From Polyangiaceae bacterium (GTDB taxonomy: Bacteria > Myxococcota_A > Polyangia > Polyangiales > Polyangiaceae): a stretch of 44,809 nucleotides of DNA. Positions 35,399 through 43,805 of this stretch are shown one piece after another. Each line of letters begins with the position of its first letter. Position 1 is the first letter of the stretch. The stretch is from contig JADLAB010000118.1 of NCBI GenBank assembly GCA_020848455.1, positions 1 to 44,809 on the forward strand, read 5' to 3'. The position numbers were made by a program, and so were the translations under genes. The notes below the pieces were generated by a model. It searched no databases and was not told the origin of the DNA. It saw only the letters and a program-made list of their open reading frames with translations.

Positions 35399-36723
35399 GC
35401 TCGATGGCGACGTCGCGACCGAGCGAGCGACCTCGGCCACGGCGCCTGCGCCGGGTGGGCGCCGCGCTCGCGTGCACGCTGCTCGGCGCCTGCCAGACCC
35501 CTCCGGCGCCGCTCTCCGTGCCACCGCCGGGCCCGTCGGCGGCGGTCGTCGGGCGGGTCGCGGCGAGCGCGAGCTCGGGCGCGCCGGCGGCGCCGGGCCC
35601 GGTCGCGCCCCCCGCTCCTGCGCCGCTCGAGGGGCGCGACTTCGGCGCCGAGGCGCGCTTGCTCCAGCGGGTAGCCGCCTGCGCGGGCGCGGACGCACTG
35701 CCACCGGAGCTCGACGCCGGCGCCGTCGAGCGGCACTGCGCCGCGCTCGGCCCGAAGCTCACGAGCTTCCGCGCGCACCTCGGCAAGGTGCGCGACTTCG
35801 TCGCGGGCGTCGAGCCCCCCACCCTGCCGACGACCGTCGTGTACCCCTTCGCCGGGGGAGACGTCGCGACGGCGCTCGCGGTCTACCCGCGCGCCGGGGA
35901 GCTCACGACCTTGTCGCTCGAGCTCGCCGGCGACCCGCGGCGCCTCGGCGGGCTCGGCGCGGCCGCGCTCGACCGCAGCCTCGCCGCGCTGCGCCGCCAG
36001 CTCGACGAGCTGCTCGCGACGAGCAGCTTCAGCTTCAGCGACACGCTCAAGTTCACGCAGCACGGCGACATCCCCGGGGAAATCGCCTTCGTCCTCGTGG
36101 GGCTCGCGCTCCACGACCGCGAGCCCGTCCACATGCGCTTCTTCCGCCTCGAGCCCGACGGCCGGGTGCGGTACCTCTCGGACGAGGACATCAGCGCCGC
36201 CGACGGCACCGTGGCGGCGCGCCGCAAGGAGAGCTGGTTCCCACCCGACTTCTCCGAGGCGTTCGCCAACGTCGAGATCGCCCACCGCGCTCGGGCGGCC
36301 GCAGACGCGGCACCGCTCGCCATCCACCGGCACGTGGCCGCGAACCTCGGCGACGCCGCGCTCGCCGACAACGGTGCGCTCCTGTTGCACCTCGCCGCCA
36401 AGGGCCCGGTCGCCGTGCTCGTCAAGGCCTCGAGCTACCTCCTGTGGGGTCCGGGCTTCGACCTCGTGCGCGACTATCTCACGGGTCACATGGCCTTCGG
36501 CATCTCGGACAGCTCGGGCCTGCTCCCGGAGGTCGCCACGCGGGCGGGCTTCGTCCTCGAGACCTACGGGTCCTTCCTCGGCACGCGCATCCCCGCGAGC
36601 GGCGCCGGGACCCGTGCCATGGTGGCCCTGTTCCGCGCCGGGCCCGCGCGCCCCCTGCCGTTTCGCTTCGGCTACGTCGACACCTCGAGCCGGCCGAGCC
36701 TCATCGTCGCGCGCAAGCCCTAG
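35395..36723 (+). CDS. Predicted lipoprotein of unknown function
   Basis: A 442-residue protein with an Arg-rich n-region, hydrophobic stretch and lipobox LLGAC (Cys33), then a Pro/Ala linker to about residue 80. The remainder is a mixed alpha/beta domain I do not recognise. It includes VVYPFAGGDVATALAVYP (near 143), which resembles the PFSGPDI-like motif of some exported myxobacterial proteins, and SYLLWGPGFDLVRDYL near 345. GTG 35395 overlaps the YciO stop by 4 nt; ATG 35404 is an equally possible start that leaves the signal intact. Its TAG stop is the first three bases of the inverted-repeat element at 36721. Confidence 0.75.
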   Translation: MSSMATSRPSERPRPRRLRRVGAALACTLLGACQTPPAPLSVPPPGPSAAVVGRVAASASSGAPAAPGPVAPPAPAPLEGRDFGAEARLLQRVAACAGADALPPELDAGAVERHCAALGPKLTSFRAHLGKVRDFVAGVEPPTLPTTVVYPFAGGDVATALAVYPRAGELTTLSLELAGDPRRLGGLGAAALDRSLAALRRQLDELLATSSFSFSDTLKFTQHGDIPGEIAFVLVGLALHDREPVHMRFFRLEPDGRVRYLSDEDISAADGTVAARRKESWFPPDFSEAFANVEIAHRARAAADAAPLAIHRHVAANLGDAALADNGALLLHLAAKGPVAVLVKASSYLLWGPGFDLVRDYLTGHMAFGISDSSGLLPEVATRAGFVLETYGSFLGTRIPASGAGTRAMVALFRAGPARPLPFRFGYVDTSSRPSLIVARKP

Positions 36724-36900
36724 AGCACCGAACAGGTTGAGAACGTCGCGAAATCCGTGAGGTGGCGTGAGGTTTGCGTCGTACGGACTGGAGGGCGACG
36801 CAGGCGTACTGCTGCTACGTCGAGGAGCCCGGAGGGAGTTTGGCGCGAAGATCGCGCAAGATCGCGGATTGCAGCAGGTTTCAACCTGTTCGGTGCGCTA
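36721..36900. repeat. 180-bp MITE/REP-like element with 20-bp terminal inverted repeats, located between convergent genes
   Basis: The left arm TAGAGCACCGAACAGGTTGA (36721-36740) and the complement of the right arm (36881-36900) match at 19 of 20 positions. Further in, AATCCGTGAGG... on the left also pairs imperfectly with the complement of the right side, so the whole element could fold into a long imperfect hairpin. Each half contains a short direct repeat of about 10 nt (CGTGAGGT twice; AAGATCGCG twice or nearly). The TAG at each end is the stop codon of the adjacent gene (lipoprotein on plus, TauE on minus). No open frame for a transposase is present. It could be a non-autonomous mobile element or a dispersed bidirectional terminator. 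Part of the arm recurs at 12245. Confidence 0.75.
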
Positions 36901-37686
36901 GGGGCCGTGCCGCCCGAGGCGCTGCCAGGCGAGCGCCACGCCGATGGCGAGTCCGATCCCGACCACCACCCAGCGCACGAGCGAGGCGCGCACGCGGCGC
37001 GCGCCCGCCGCACCGAAGAGGCCGCCCGCGATCGCCCCGAGCGCCATCGCGCCGGCGGGGACGGGCTCGACGACGCCCGCGATCACGAACGCGACGCACG
37101 CGGCCGAGTTGACGACGGCCGAGACGAGCGTCTTGACGCCGTTCATGCGGTGCAGATCGCGCCCGCCGAGCCAGCCGTAGAGCGCGAGCAAGAGGATGCC
37201 GAGCCCGGCCCCGAAGTAGCCGCCGTAGACGCCCGCCGCGAAGTGGCCGAGGTGCGGCAGGACGAGCGGCCGTGGCAGCTGCCACGGCGCGGTGGCGCTC
37301 GCCTCCACGCTGGCGGCGGGCCGGCGCAGGTTCGGGATTAGGAGCAGGCCCGTCGCCCCGAGCACCAGCACCGGGACGGCCGCGTCGAACCACGCGGCGG
37401 GCGTCGCGAGCAAGAGCAGCGAGCCCGCGATGCCGCCGAGCAGCGCCGAGGGCAGGAGCGCCGCCACGACCGCCCGGTCGCGCCCGAGCTCGCGCCGGTA
37501 GGCCCAGGCCGAGGCGAGCTGCCCCGGGAAGAGCGCCACGGCGTTGGTGGCGTTGGCGACGAGGGGCGGCAGGCCGGCCGCGAGCGCGGCGGGGAACGAC
37601 AGGAGCGTGCCCCCGCCCGCCACGGCGTTGACGGCCCCCGCGACGGCACTCACGAGCGCGAGCAGAGCGAGGTCGACCGCGTCCAC
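36898..37686 (-). CDS. Sulfite exporter TauE/SafE family permease
   Basis: A 262-residue integral membrane protein with about eight hydrophobic helices. The family sequence GAVNAVAGGGTLLSFPAALAAGLPPLVANATNAVALFPGQLA near the N-terminus and its weaker repeat FAAGVYGGYFGAGLGILLL in the middle are diagnostic. Members move sulfur-containing anions or other organic anions across the inner membrane; the substrate is not predictable. The start at 37686 is 24 nt downstream of the zinc-ribbon protein gene's stop, so the two may be co-transcribed. Its TAG stop lies in the right arm of the inverted-repeat element. Confidence 0.9.
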   Translation of the reverse strand: MDAVDLALLALVSAVAGAVNAVAGGGTLLSFPAALAAGLPPLVANATNAVALFPGQLASAWAYRRELGRDRAVVAALLPSALLGGIAGSLLLLATPAAWFDAAVPVLVLGATGLLLIPNLRRPAASVEASATAPWQLPRPLVLPHLGHFAAGVYGGYFGAGLGILLLALYGWLGGRDLHRMNGVKTLVSAVVNSAACVAFVIAGVVEPVPAGAMALGAIAGGLFGAAGARRVRASLVRWVVVGIGLAIGVALAWQRLGRHGP

Positions 37687-37710
37687 GCTGTGCGCCCGCA
37701 GCCCGGTCGG

Positions 37711-39042
37711 TCAGATGTCGAGCACGACCTCGGCGGGGTACTTCGGGTGCCAGATGACCCCGAGCTCGCGGCCCATGAGCGAGCCGGCCACGTGCGGGGA
37801 CATGAGGCGCTTCGTGGCGGCGACCGTGGGCGGGTGGCCGGGCACCTCGATCTGCACGTCGATGCGCAGGACCGGCACGCCGTTGATGCGCGTCCCGGTG
37901 CCCTGCACGTTGACGACGCGCCCGCGCCCGTGGATGCCGTGCGTCGCGATCTCGCGCGCGCGCTTCGCGGCGAGGATCATGCGCAGGCCCATGCCCCCGA
38001 ACACGACCGGGAAGATCAGCATGAAGAGCAGCTGCACCTGGAACATCCCGCTCGCCGCGAGCCCCGCGAGCACGAAGAGCGGGATGCAGCCGCTGACGAG
38101 CACGATGTAGCCGATGATCGCGCCGCCGCCGCCGGCCGCCGCGCGCGCCCCGGTCTCCTGGCGCACGACCTGGCGCGCCCCCGCGATCGACTGGGCGCAC
38201 ACCTGCCAGCCCGGCGGCATCGCGCCGACGATGCTCTCGATGACGCTCGCGGTGCCGCGCCGCGCGCTCATGAACTGCGACAGCACCTGCTGCGCGCGGT
38301 CCGGATGGCCGAGCTTCTCCCAGCCGTTGGCGCGGAGCACGGTCGCGGTCGCGTCCATCGCGTCCATGATCGGTACCTCCTCGAAGGTGCCACCGAGCAC
38401 CTCGAGCACGGCCTGCGGCCGGAGGCGGCCGGTGTCGATCATCGCGCGCGAGATCCGGTAGGAGCTGTCGCTCTGCAGGTCCTCGCTCGCCGGGTCGCAG
38501 CCCGCGAGCCAGGCCTCGGCCCCGTCGAAGTCCTCGTGGCGGGCAGCGATGCGCGCCAGGTAGCCTCGCACGGTCTGCCGGTGCCGCGGCAGCATGAGCA
38601 CCTCGAGCGCGGCCTCGAAGAGCGCGCGCTGCGTGGCGAAGTCGCCACTCCTCGTGAGCGTGTTCGACAGGATCATGGTGAGCCACACGAGCCGCTCGGC
38701 CGCCGCGACGTCCGCCGGCTGGCTCGCGAGCTGTCGCCGCGTCCCGTTCCAGATGAGCCGCGCCTCCTCGAGCTTGTGCCCCGCGATGTCGCTGCCCGAC
38801 GCCAGCGTCTCGAGCCCCGGGGGCGGCAGGAGCGGGCGACCGTCCTGCGCGCGCAGGGTCGCGCGGCGGGCCTGCTCGTGGGTGGGCGCCGAGCGCGCCA
38901 CCGAGGTCTCCGGTCGTGGCGGCACCGCGACGACCGCCCGGCAGCGGCCGCACTGTGCCTGGCCGCCCTGGAGCGGCAGCGACACGACGGTCCCGCACGC
39001 CTCGCAGGGCGCGTAGCGTTCACGCGGAGAGAAGCTCACCAT
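37711..39042 (-). CDS. Zinc-ribbon membrane protein of unknown function with helical repeat region
   Basis: A 443-residue protein. The N-terminus has a zinc ribbon (CEACG near residue 13 and CGRCR near 31), followed by a linker and a helical region of about 200 residues with TPR-like character (ERLVWLTMILSNTLTRSGDFATQRALFEAALEVL, GYLARIAARHEDFDGAEAWLAGC). Two membrane helices follow (IIGYIVLVSGCIPLFVLAGL and FQVQLLFMLIFPVVFGGMGL), then a beta-rich C-terminal domain (VVNVQGTGTRINGVPVLRIDVQIEVPG). ATG 39042 is preceded by GAGGAAGG, supporting this start. Function not recognised. Confidence 0.75.
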   Translation of the reverse strand: MVSFSPRERYAPCEACGTVVSLPLQGGQAQCGRCRAVVAVPPRPETSVARSAPTHEQARRATLRAQDGRPLLPPPGLETLASGSDIAGHKLEEARLIWNGTRRQLASQPADVAAAERLVWLTMILSNTLTRSGDFATQRALFEAALEVLMLPRHRQTVRGYLARIAARHEDFDGAEAWLAGCDPASEDLQSDSSYRISRAMIDTGRLRPQAVLEVLGGTFEEVPIMDAMDATATVLRANGWEKLGHPDRAQQVLSQFMSARRGTASVIESIVGAMPPGWQVCAQSIAGARQVVRQETGARAAAGGGGAIIGYIVLVSGCIPLFVLAGLAASGMFQVQLLFMLIFPVVFGGMGLRMILAAKRAREIATHGIHGRGRVVNVQGTGTRINGVPVLRIDVQIEVPGHPPTVAATKRLMSPHVAGSLMGRELGVIWHPKYPAEVVLDI

Positions 39043-39112
39043 GACTCGCGACGTCCTTCCTCGGGGCAGGCCGCCGCGGCGTCCCCTGCCGCGCGGAGCC
39101 CCCGCGGCGGGC

Positions 39113-39118
39113 ACTCTA
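39113..39118 (-). promoter_or_regulatory. TAGAGT -10-like box upstream of the zinc-ribbon protein gene
   Basis: On the minus strand GGTAGAGT lies about 70 nt before ATG 39042, in the short gap after the dioxygenase gene. Here the leader is long and contains a GAGGAAGG ribosome binding site, unlike the TANNNT boxes that sit at start codons. Confidence 0.35.
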
Positions 39119-39130
39119 CCACGGGCCGAT

Positions 39131-40027
39131 CTAGCCGAACTGCACCGAGCGTTTCGTGAAGGAGCCGTACGCGAAGCCGTCGATGGGGAAGCTCACGCCC
39201 TCGGCGTGGTCGAGCGAGGCCCCGAGCGCGACCGCCACGGGCGCGAAGTGCTCGTGCGTCGGCAGGGCCTGGCGCACCCCGGGCGCGAGCTCGCGGTAGC
39301 GCGCGAGCCGGTCGACGTCGCGCGCTGCCAGCACCTCGGCGCACCAGGCGTCGAAGTCCGTGGCCCACGACGGGGGCGCCCCGCCGTCCCACGCGACGGC
39401 GCGCAAGTTGTGCGTGAGAAAGCCGCTGCCGACGACGAGCACGCCCTCATCGCGGAGCGGCGCGAGCCTGCGCCCGAGGGCCACGAGCTCGGCCGGCTCG
39501 AGGGTGGGCAGCGACACCTGCAGCACCGGCACGTCGGCCTCGGGGTACATCGCGACGAGGGGCACGTAGGCCCCGTGGTCGAGCCCGCGCTCGGGATCGT
39601 CGGCGACGGGCCCCGCGGCCGCCGCGAGCGCGCGCACGCGCGCCGCGAGCTCGGGAGCGCCGGGCGCCGGGTAGCGGACCTCGGAGTAGCGGCGCGGGAA
39701 GCCGTAGAAGTCGTGGAGCAGCGGCACCGGGCGCGTCGCCCCCACGGTGAGCGGGGCGTCGAGCCAGTGCGCGGACAGGACGAGCACGGCGCGCGGCCGC
39801 GGCAACGCCCGCGCCCAGCCGGCGAGCTCGTCGACCCAGCGCGCGTCGTCGCGCAGGAGCGGCGAGCCGTGGGCGAGGAAGAGGACGGGCATCCGCCCGG
39901 CGCGTGACGCTGCGGTGGTCTGCATGGCCGTGCTCCCGGGCTCGCGCCCCGTGGCGTCGCGCCCACAACCCGCGAAGAGGGCCGCGCCCCCGGCGAGGGC
40001 AGACTGGAGGAGGGCGCGCCGACGCAT
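39131..40027 (-). CDS. DODA/LigB-type extradiol dioxygenase family protein with lipoprotein (possibly Tat) signal
   Basis: A 298-residue protein of the 4,5-DOPA dioxygenase (YgiD-like) family: PVLFLAHGSPLL, AVLVLSAHW, PLLHDFYGFPRRYSEVRYPAPG, GLDHGAYVPLVAMYPEADVPVLQVSL, VLVVGSGFLTHNL, and HEHFAPVAVALGA. The His residues of these motifs bind the metal in the family. The N-terminus (MRRRALLQSALAGGAALFAGC) has a twin-Arg-like RRxLL and lipobox FAGC (Cys21), so it is probably an exported lipoprotein. YgiD relatives are usually cytoplasmic. ATG 40027 is chosen for this signal; the longer frame to 40120 hides it. Divergent from the metallophosphoesterase gene at 40174. Confidence 0.85.
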   Translation of the reverse strand: MRRRALLQSALAGGAALFAGCGRDATGREPGSTAMQTTAASRAGRMPVLFLAHGSPLLRDDARWVDELAGWARALPRPRAVLVLSAHWLDAPLTVGATRPVPLLHDFYGFPRRYSEVRYPAPGAPELAARVRALAAAAGPVADDPERGLDHGAYVPLVAMYPEADVPVLQVSLPTLEPAELVALGRRLAPLRDEGVLVVGSGFLTHNLRAVAWDGGAPPSWATDFDAWCAEVLAARDVDRLARYRELAPGVRQALPTHEHFAPVAVALGASLDHAEGVSFPIDGFAYGSFTKRSVQFG

Positions 40028-40173
40028 GCTCCCAACATGCGTCCTCGCCGGGCGGTCCCGCACGGGTCGAATGCGCAACCCGGCGTTCCGCGATGGAAAC
40101 GCCGCTCTGCCCTCGCTCACCCAAGCACGGGAAGTGCTGGCACGGCGCGGCGCGCTGGAGGAGCCTAGGACCC

Positions 40174-41097
40174 GTGCTCCGCATCGCGCACGTGTCGGAT
40201 CTGCACGTCCTGTCGCCCCACGGCGTCGAGTGGCGGCAGATGCTGTTCAACAAGCGCCTCACCGGCTACGCGAACCTCGTCCGGCAGCGCGGTCGCGTGT
40301 ACCGCCGCGCCTACCTCGCGGCCGTGCTCGCGGCGGCGGCGGCGCGGGCCGACCACCTCGTCGTGACGGGCGATATCACGAACCTCTCGCTCGAGCGGGA
40401 GTTCGAGGAGGCGCGCGCGCTGCTCGACGGCGCGGCGCGGACGGTCGAGGTGACGGTCGTGCCGGGGAACCACGACGTCTACCTGCCGCACATCCACGAG
40501 GCGCGGCGCTTCGCCCACCACTTCGGACCCTTCCTGAGGAGCGATCTGCCCGCGCTCGCGTGCGCCCTCCGCGCCGGCCCCTTCCCCTGCGTGAAGCTGC
40601 GCGGGCCCGCCGCGATCATCGCCCTGTCGAGCGCGGTGCCGCGACCACCGTTCATCGCGAGCGATCTCGTCGGCGACGCCGAGCTCGCGGCGCTCGAGGC
40701 GGTGCTCGCCCACCCCGAGGTCGCCCGGCGCACGCCGGTCGTGCTCATCCACCACCCGCCGGTCGACGACCGCCTCAGGCTCTTGCAGCTGCGCGACGGG
40801 CTCGTCGACGCCGCGCGCCTCTGCCGGGTGCTCGCGCCGCTCGCGCGCGGCCTCGTGCTCTTCGGGCACCTGCACCTGCGCGTGCGCCGCCGCCTCCGAA
40901 CCGACGCGGGCTGGCTCGACGCCATCGGCGCGAGCGGCGCCGCGCTCGATCACCCCGCCCCCGCGGTGCGGGCTGGGTTCAACGCCTACACCATCGCCGA
41001 CGACGGGAGCCTCGCCTCGGCCGAGGCGCACGTCCTCTCACCCGACGGACGCACCTTCGAGCGGATGCCGCTCCGCGCGAGCCCGAGCGGCGCATGA
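40174..41097 (+). CDS. Calcineurin-like metallophosphoesterase (CpdA/3',5'-cNMP-like branch)
   Basis: A 307-residue protein starting at GTG 40174, 10 nt after a strong GGAGGAG. Motifs: HVSDLHV (Asp9, His11), TGDITN (Asp67, Asn70), PGNHD (Asn99, His100), IHHPPV and FGHLH. The SDLH/GDITN/GNHD pattern resembles class III cyclic-nucleotide phosphodiesterases, but activity on other phosphoesters is possible. An in-frame ATG at 39904 was rejected because the extension is antisense to the dioxygenase gene and lacks family character. Its stop overlaps the next start (ATGA), implying co-expression with the phospholipase D fusion protein. Confidence 0.88.
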   Translation: MLRIAHVSDLHVLSPHGVEWRQMLFNKRLTGYANLVRQRGRVYRRAYLAAVLAAAAARADHLVVTGDITNLSLEREFEEARALLDGAARTVEVTVVPGNHDVYLPHIHEARRFAHHFGPFLRSDLPALACALRAGPFPCVKLRGPAAIIALSSAVPRPPFIASDLVGDAELAALEAVLAHPEVARRTPVVLIHHPPVDDRLRLLQLRDGLVDAARLCRVLAPLARGLVLFGHLHLRVRRRLRTDAGWLDAIGASGAALDHPAPAVRAGFNAYTIADDGSLASAEAHVLSPDGRTFERMPLRASPSGA

Positions 41098-43784
41098 GGT
41101 ACCGCCGGGTGCTGCTCGTGGCCGAGCTCGGCTCGGATCCGGGCGCGGCGCTCGCCGCCGCGCGCGGCCTCGCGCCCGAGGCCGAGCGGCTCGTCGTCGT
41201 GGCCTGCCCCCCCGCCCAGCCGTCCTCGTGGTGGTCGGGCGCGAGCCCGCCCGAGCCGCCCGAGCCGGCGAGCCCGTGGCTCGACCGCCTCCGCGACGCC
41301 GCGGCTCGCGTCGCGCCCGAGACCGAGGTCGGGCTCGTGCCGGCGCTCGACGCCGAGTCCCTCGGAGACGTCGTCGCCGCCTCGGGCGTCGAGCTCGTCG
41401 TCGCCGGTCCGGTGCCGCTCGCCGCCATCCCCGTCCTCGCGGAGCTGCGCAAGCGCCGTCCGGTGGCGGTGCTCTGGGTCCCCACGACCCACGCGCCCGA
41501 GGCCCGGCGGCCCGTCCGCGAGCTGTTCTGCGTCGCGCTCGGGGAGCGCGCGCAGGTCTCGGTGGCGCGCTTCCTGCGCGATCACGGCGACCCCGCGATG
41601 CACGCCACGATCTTCGCGTTCGCGCTGCCGTCGGGCATCGAGCTCACCTCGGCGCTGGAGGTCGCGGGCATCCGCGCGTCGGTGGAGCTCGCCGGGGCGG
41701 GCGTGCCGGCGCCGTGGCGCGCGCTCGACGAGCTGGCGCGCCTGCGCTCGGTCGATCTCGTCGTGCTCGCGCGCTACCCGGGCTCGCTCCTGCGGAGCGT
41801 GCCCGGCTCGACGCCCATCCTGGTCCTGCCGCCGCTCGTGCCAGGCAGACCCGCGATCGAGCGCCCGCTCGACGTGGCCGACCTCGTGGACGACGGCGGC
41901 GTCGTGCGCGTGCGTGTCGAGCACGCCTTCGGCGTGGGCCGCAATCCGCCCATCGCCGACCAGGAGATCGCCTTCGTGCACGAGGGGCGGGTGGCAGCGC
42001 TCGTGACGACGCACGGCGGCGAGGCCGAGCTCCCGCCCGGGCTCGGCGCCGAGTCGCTCGGGCTGTTCCGCGTCCGCGATCGCGCCTCCGAGGATCCGGT
42101 CGCCGCGATCGAGCGCTGGGTGACGATCGTCCGCCCCGGGCCGAGGCCGCTCGTGCTCTTCGACGTGGACCTGCCCGACGCCGAGCTGCCGGCGCTCGCG
42201 GCCGTCGACGGCGCGGAGCTGCTCGCCGTCCGCCTGCGCCCCTCGCGGAGCTGCCACCTCTTGCGCGACCGGCTGCGGGCGGCCGGGCTCGCGGCGCGCG
42301 TCGTCGACGCGCGCGCCGTGCTCGACGAGGGCGACGCGGCCGACGTGAGCGAGTCCATCGACGCCGTGCGGCTGGCGCGGGTCGCTACGCGCCTGCTGCG
42401 CACGGGCTTCCCGGTCGCCGCGATCGTCCACCACGGCCCGCGCGCGCCCGCGGCCGTGGGCTTCGTGGCGCTCTCGGCGGCCGAGCTCGCGGGCCGCACG
42501 TGGGAGCGGCCGACCCCGGCGCCGCGGCCGAGCTCGCTCGGCGCGCGGCTCGACGCCACGACCGGCGCCGCTCGGCTCGACGGCCATCGCGTGGAGCTCG
42601 AGCTCGACAACGCGACGGCGCGGCGCTGGCTCCTCGGCGCCATCGAGGGCGCAGCGCAGCGCCTGCACCTTCAGAGCTACATGGCCACGGACGACGACCT
42701 CGGTCGCCGGGTGGAGACCGCCCTCCGGGAGGCCGCGCGGCGCGGGGTCGCCGTGCGCGTGCTCGTCGACTCGCTCCACGGTCTGCACGGGTCCTTCGGG
42801 ATGCGCAACCCGCTGCTCGAGCGGCTGGCGGCGTGCCCCGGCGTCGAGCTCCGCGTGTCGCGGCCGCTCGCGGGGGTGCCCTCGCTCGAGGATCTGAAGC
42901 AGCGGGATCACGGCAAGCTCGTGGTGGCCGACGGCCGGCTGGCGCTGCTCGGCGGCCGCAACCTCGCCGCCGAGTACTACACGGGCTTCGACGAGGTGAA
43001 CGTCGTGCCGAGCACCCCGTGGCGCGACGTGCCGTGGCTCGACGCCGGGGCGCGCCTCCTCGGGCCGGCCGTCGCCACGCTGGAGCGCTCCTTCCTCGAG
43101 GCCTGGACCGGCGCGGGCGGCGCCCCCTTCGAGGTGGTGGAGCAGCCGCCGGCCGGTACGACGCCGGCCCGCGTCGTGGTCCATCGCGGGCTCTGCGACG
43201 CCGGCACGCTCGAGGCGTACCTCGCGCTCATCGAGACGGCCCGCACGCACGTCGTGGCGGTGAGCGGCTTCCCGCTGCTGCTCGAGATCCAGCACGCGCT
43301 GCTGCGCGCGCTCGCGCGCGGCGTCCGCGTGCGCACGCTCTTCGGCCGCGCCACGCCCACCCACGGCGGCGAGCCCTTCGAGGGTCAGTGGGCGACGGCG
43401 CGCACCGCCGCGACCTGGCTCGTCCACTCCCGCATGGACGCGCTCGTCGCGGCGGGGGCCGAGGGCTTCGAGCTCGCGGTGCGCGACGTGCCGGGGTGGG
43501 CTCCGGACCTCGGCCTCGTGCACCCGCACGTCCACGCCAAGATCATGAGCGTCGACGGTCGCGTGTGCGCCATCGGCAGCGCCAACCTGGACGTCACCGC
43601 GAGCTACTGGGAGAGCGAGCTCCTGCTCCTCGTCGAGGACGAGGCCGTCGCCGGAGCGCTCGAGGCACGGATCGACGCCTTCTGCGCCGGCTCCGTCCGC
43701 GTGGACCGCGAGGATCCCGCCTGGCAGCGGCTCGCCCGCCGGCGGGAGTGGTTGCGGCACTGGCCCGGCGTGCTGTCGGTCTGA
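41094..43784 (+). CDS. Fusion protein: stress-protein-like N-terminal domains and phospholipase D/cardiolipin synthase-like C-terminal half
   Basis: An 896-residue protein. Residues 1-250 look like two Rossmann-type universal-stress-protein units (RRVLLVAELGSDPGAALAAARGLAPEAERLVVVA at the start; VRELFCVALG near 141 and VDLVVLARYPGSLLRSVPGSTPILVL near 219-246). A middle section of about 250 residues is unrecognised. The last 400 hold two PLD motifs, HGKLVVAD with GGRN (606-613, 620-623) and HAKIMSVD with GSAN (814-821, 828-831). Two HKD motifs form one active site in cardiolipin synthases and other phosphatidyl transferases. The protein has no clear membrane helices. It overlaps the metallophosphoesterase gene by 4 nt. 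Confidence 0.85.
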   Translation: MRYRRVLLVAELGSDPGAALAAARGLAPEAERLVVVACPPAQPSSWWSGASPPEPPEPASPWLDRLRDAAARVAPETEVGLVPALDAESLGDVVAASGVELVVAGPVPLAAIPVLAELRKRRPVAVLWVPTTHAPEARRPVRELFCVALGERAQVSVARFLRDHGDPAMHATIFAFALPSGIELTSALEVAGIRASVELAGAGVPAPWRALDELARLRSVDLVVLARYPGSLLRSVPGSTPILVLPPLVPGRPAIERPLDVADLVDDGGVVRVRVEHAFGVGRNPPIADQEIAFVHEGRVAALVTTHGGEAELPPGLGAESLGLFRVRDRASEDPVAAIERWVTIVRPGPRPLVLFDVDLPDAELPALAAVDGAELLAVRLRPSRSCHLLRDRLRAAGLAARVVDARAVLDEGDAADVSESIDAVRLARVATRLLRTGFPVAAIVHHGPRAPAAVGFVALSAAELAGRTWERPTPAPRPSSLGARLDATTGAARLDGHRVELELDNATARRWLLGAIEGAAQRLHLQSYMATDDDLGRRVETALREAARRGVAVRVLVDSLHGLHGSFGMRNPLLERLAACPGVELRVSRPLAGVPSLEDLKQRDHGKLVVADGRLALLGGRNLAAEYYTGFDEVNVVPSTPWRDVPWLDAGARLLGPAVATLERSFLEAWTGAGGAPFEVVEQPPAGTTPARVVVHRGLCDAGTLEAYLALIETARTHVVAVSGFPLLLEIQHALLRALARGVRVRTLFGRATPTHGGEPFEGQWATARTAATWLVHSRMDALVAAGAEGFELAVRDVPGWAPDLGLVHPHVHAKIMSVDGRVCAIGSANLDVTASYWESELLLLVEDEAVAGALEARIDAFCAGSVRVDREDPAWQRLARRREWLRHWPGVLSV

Positions 43785-43805
43785 CCGGTCGCCGCCCCGT
43801 CGTCC

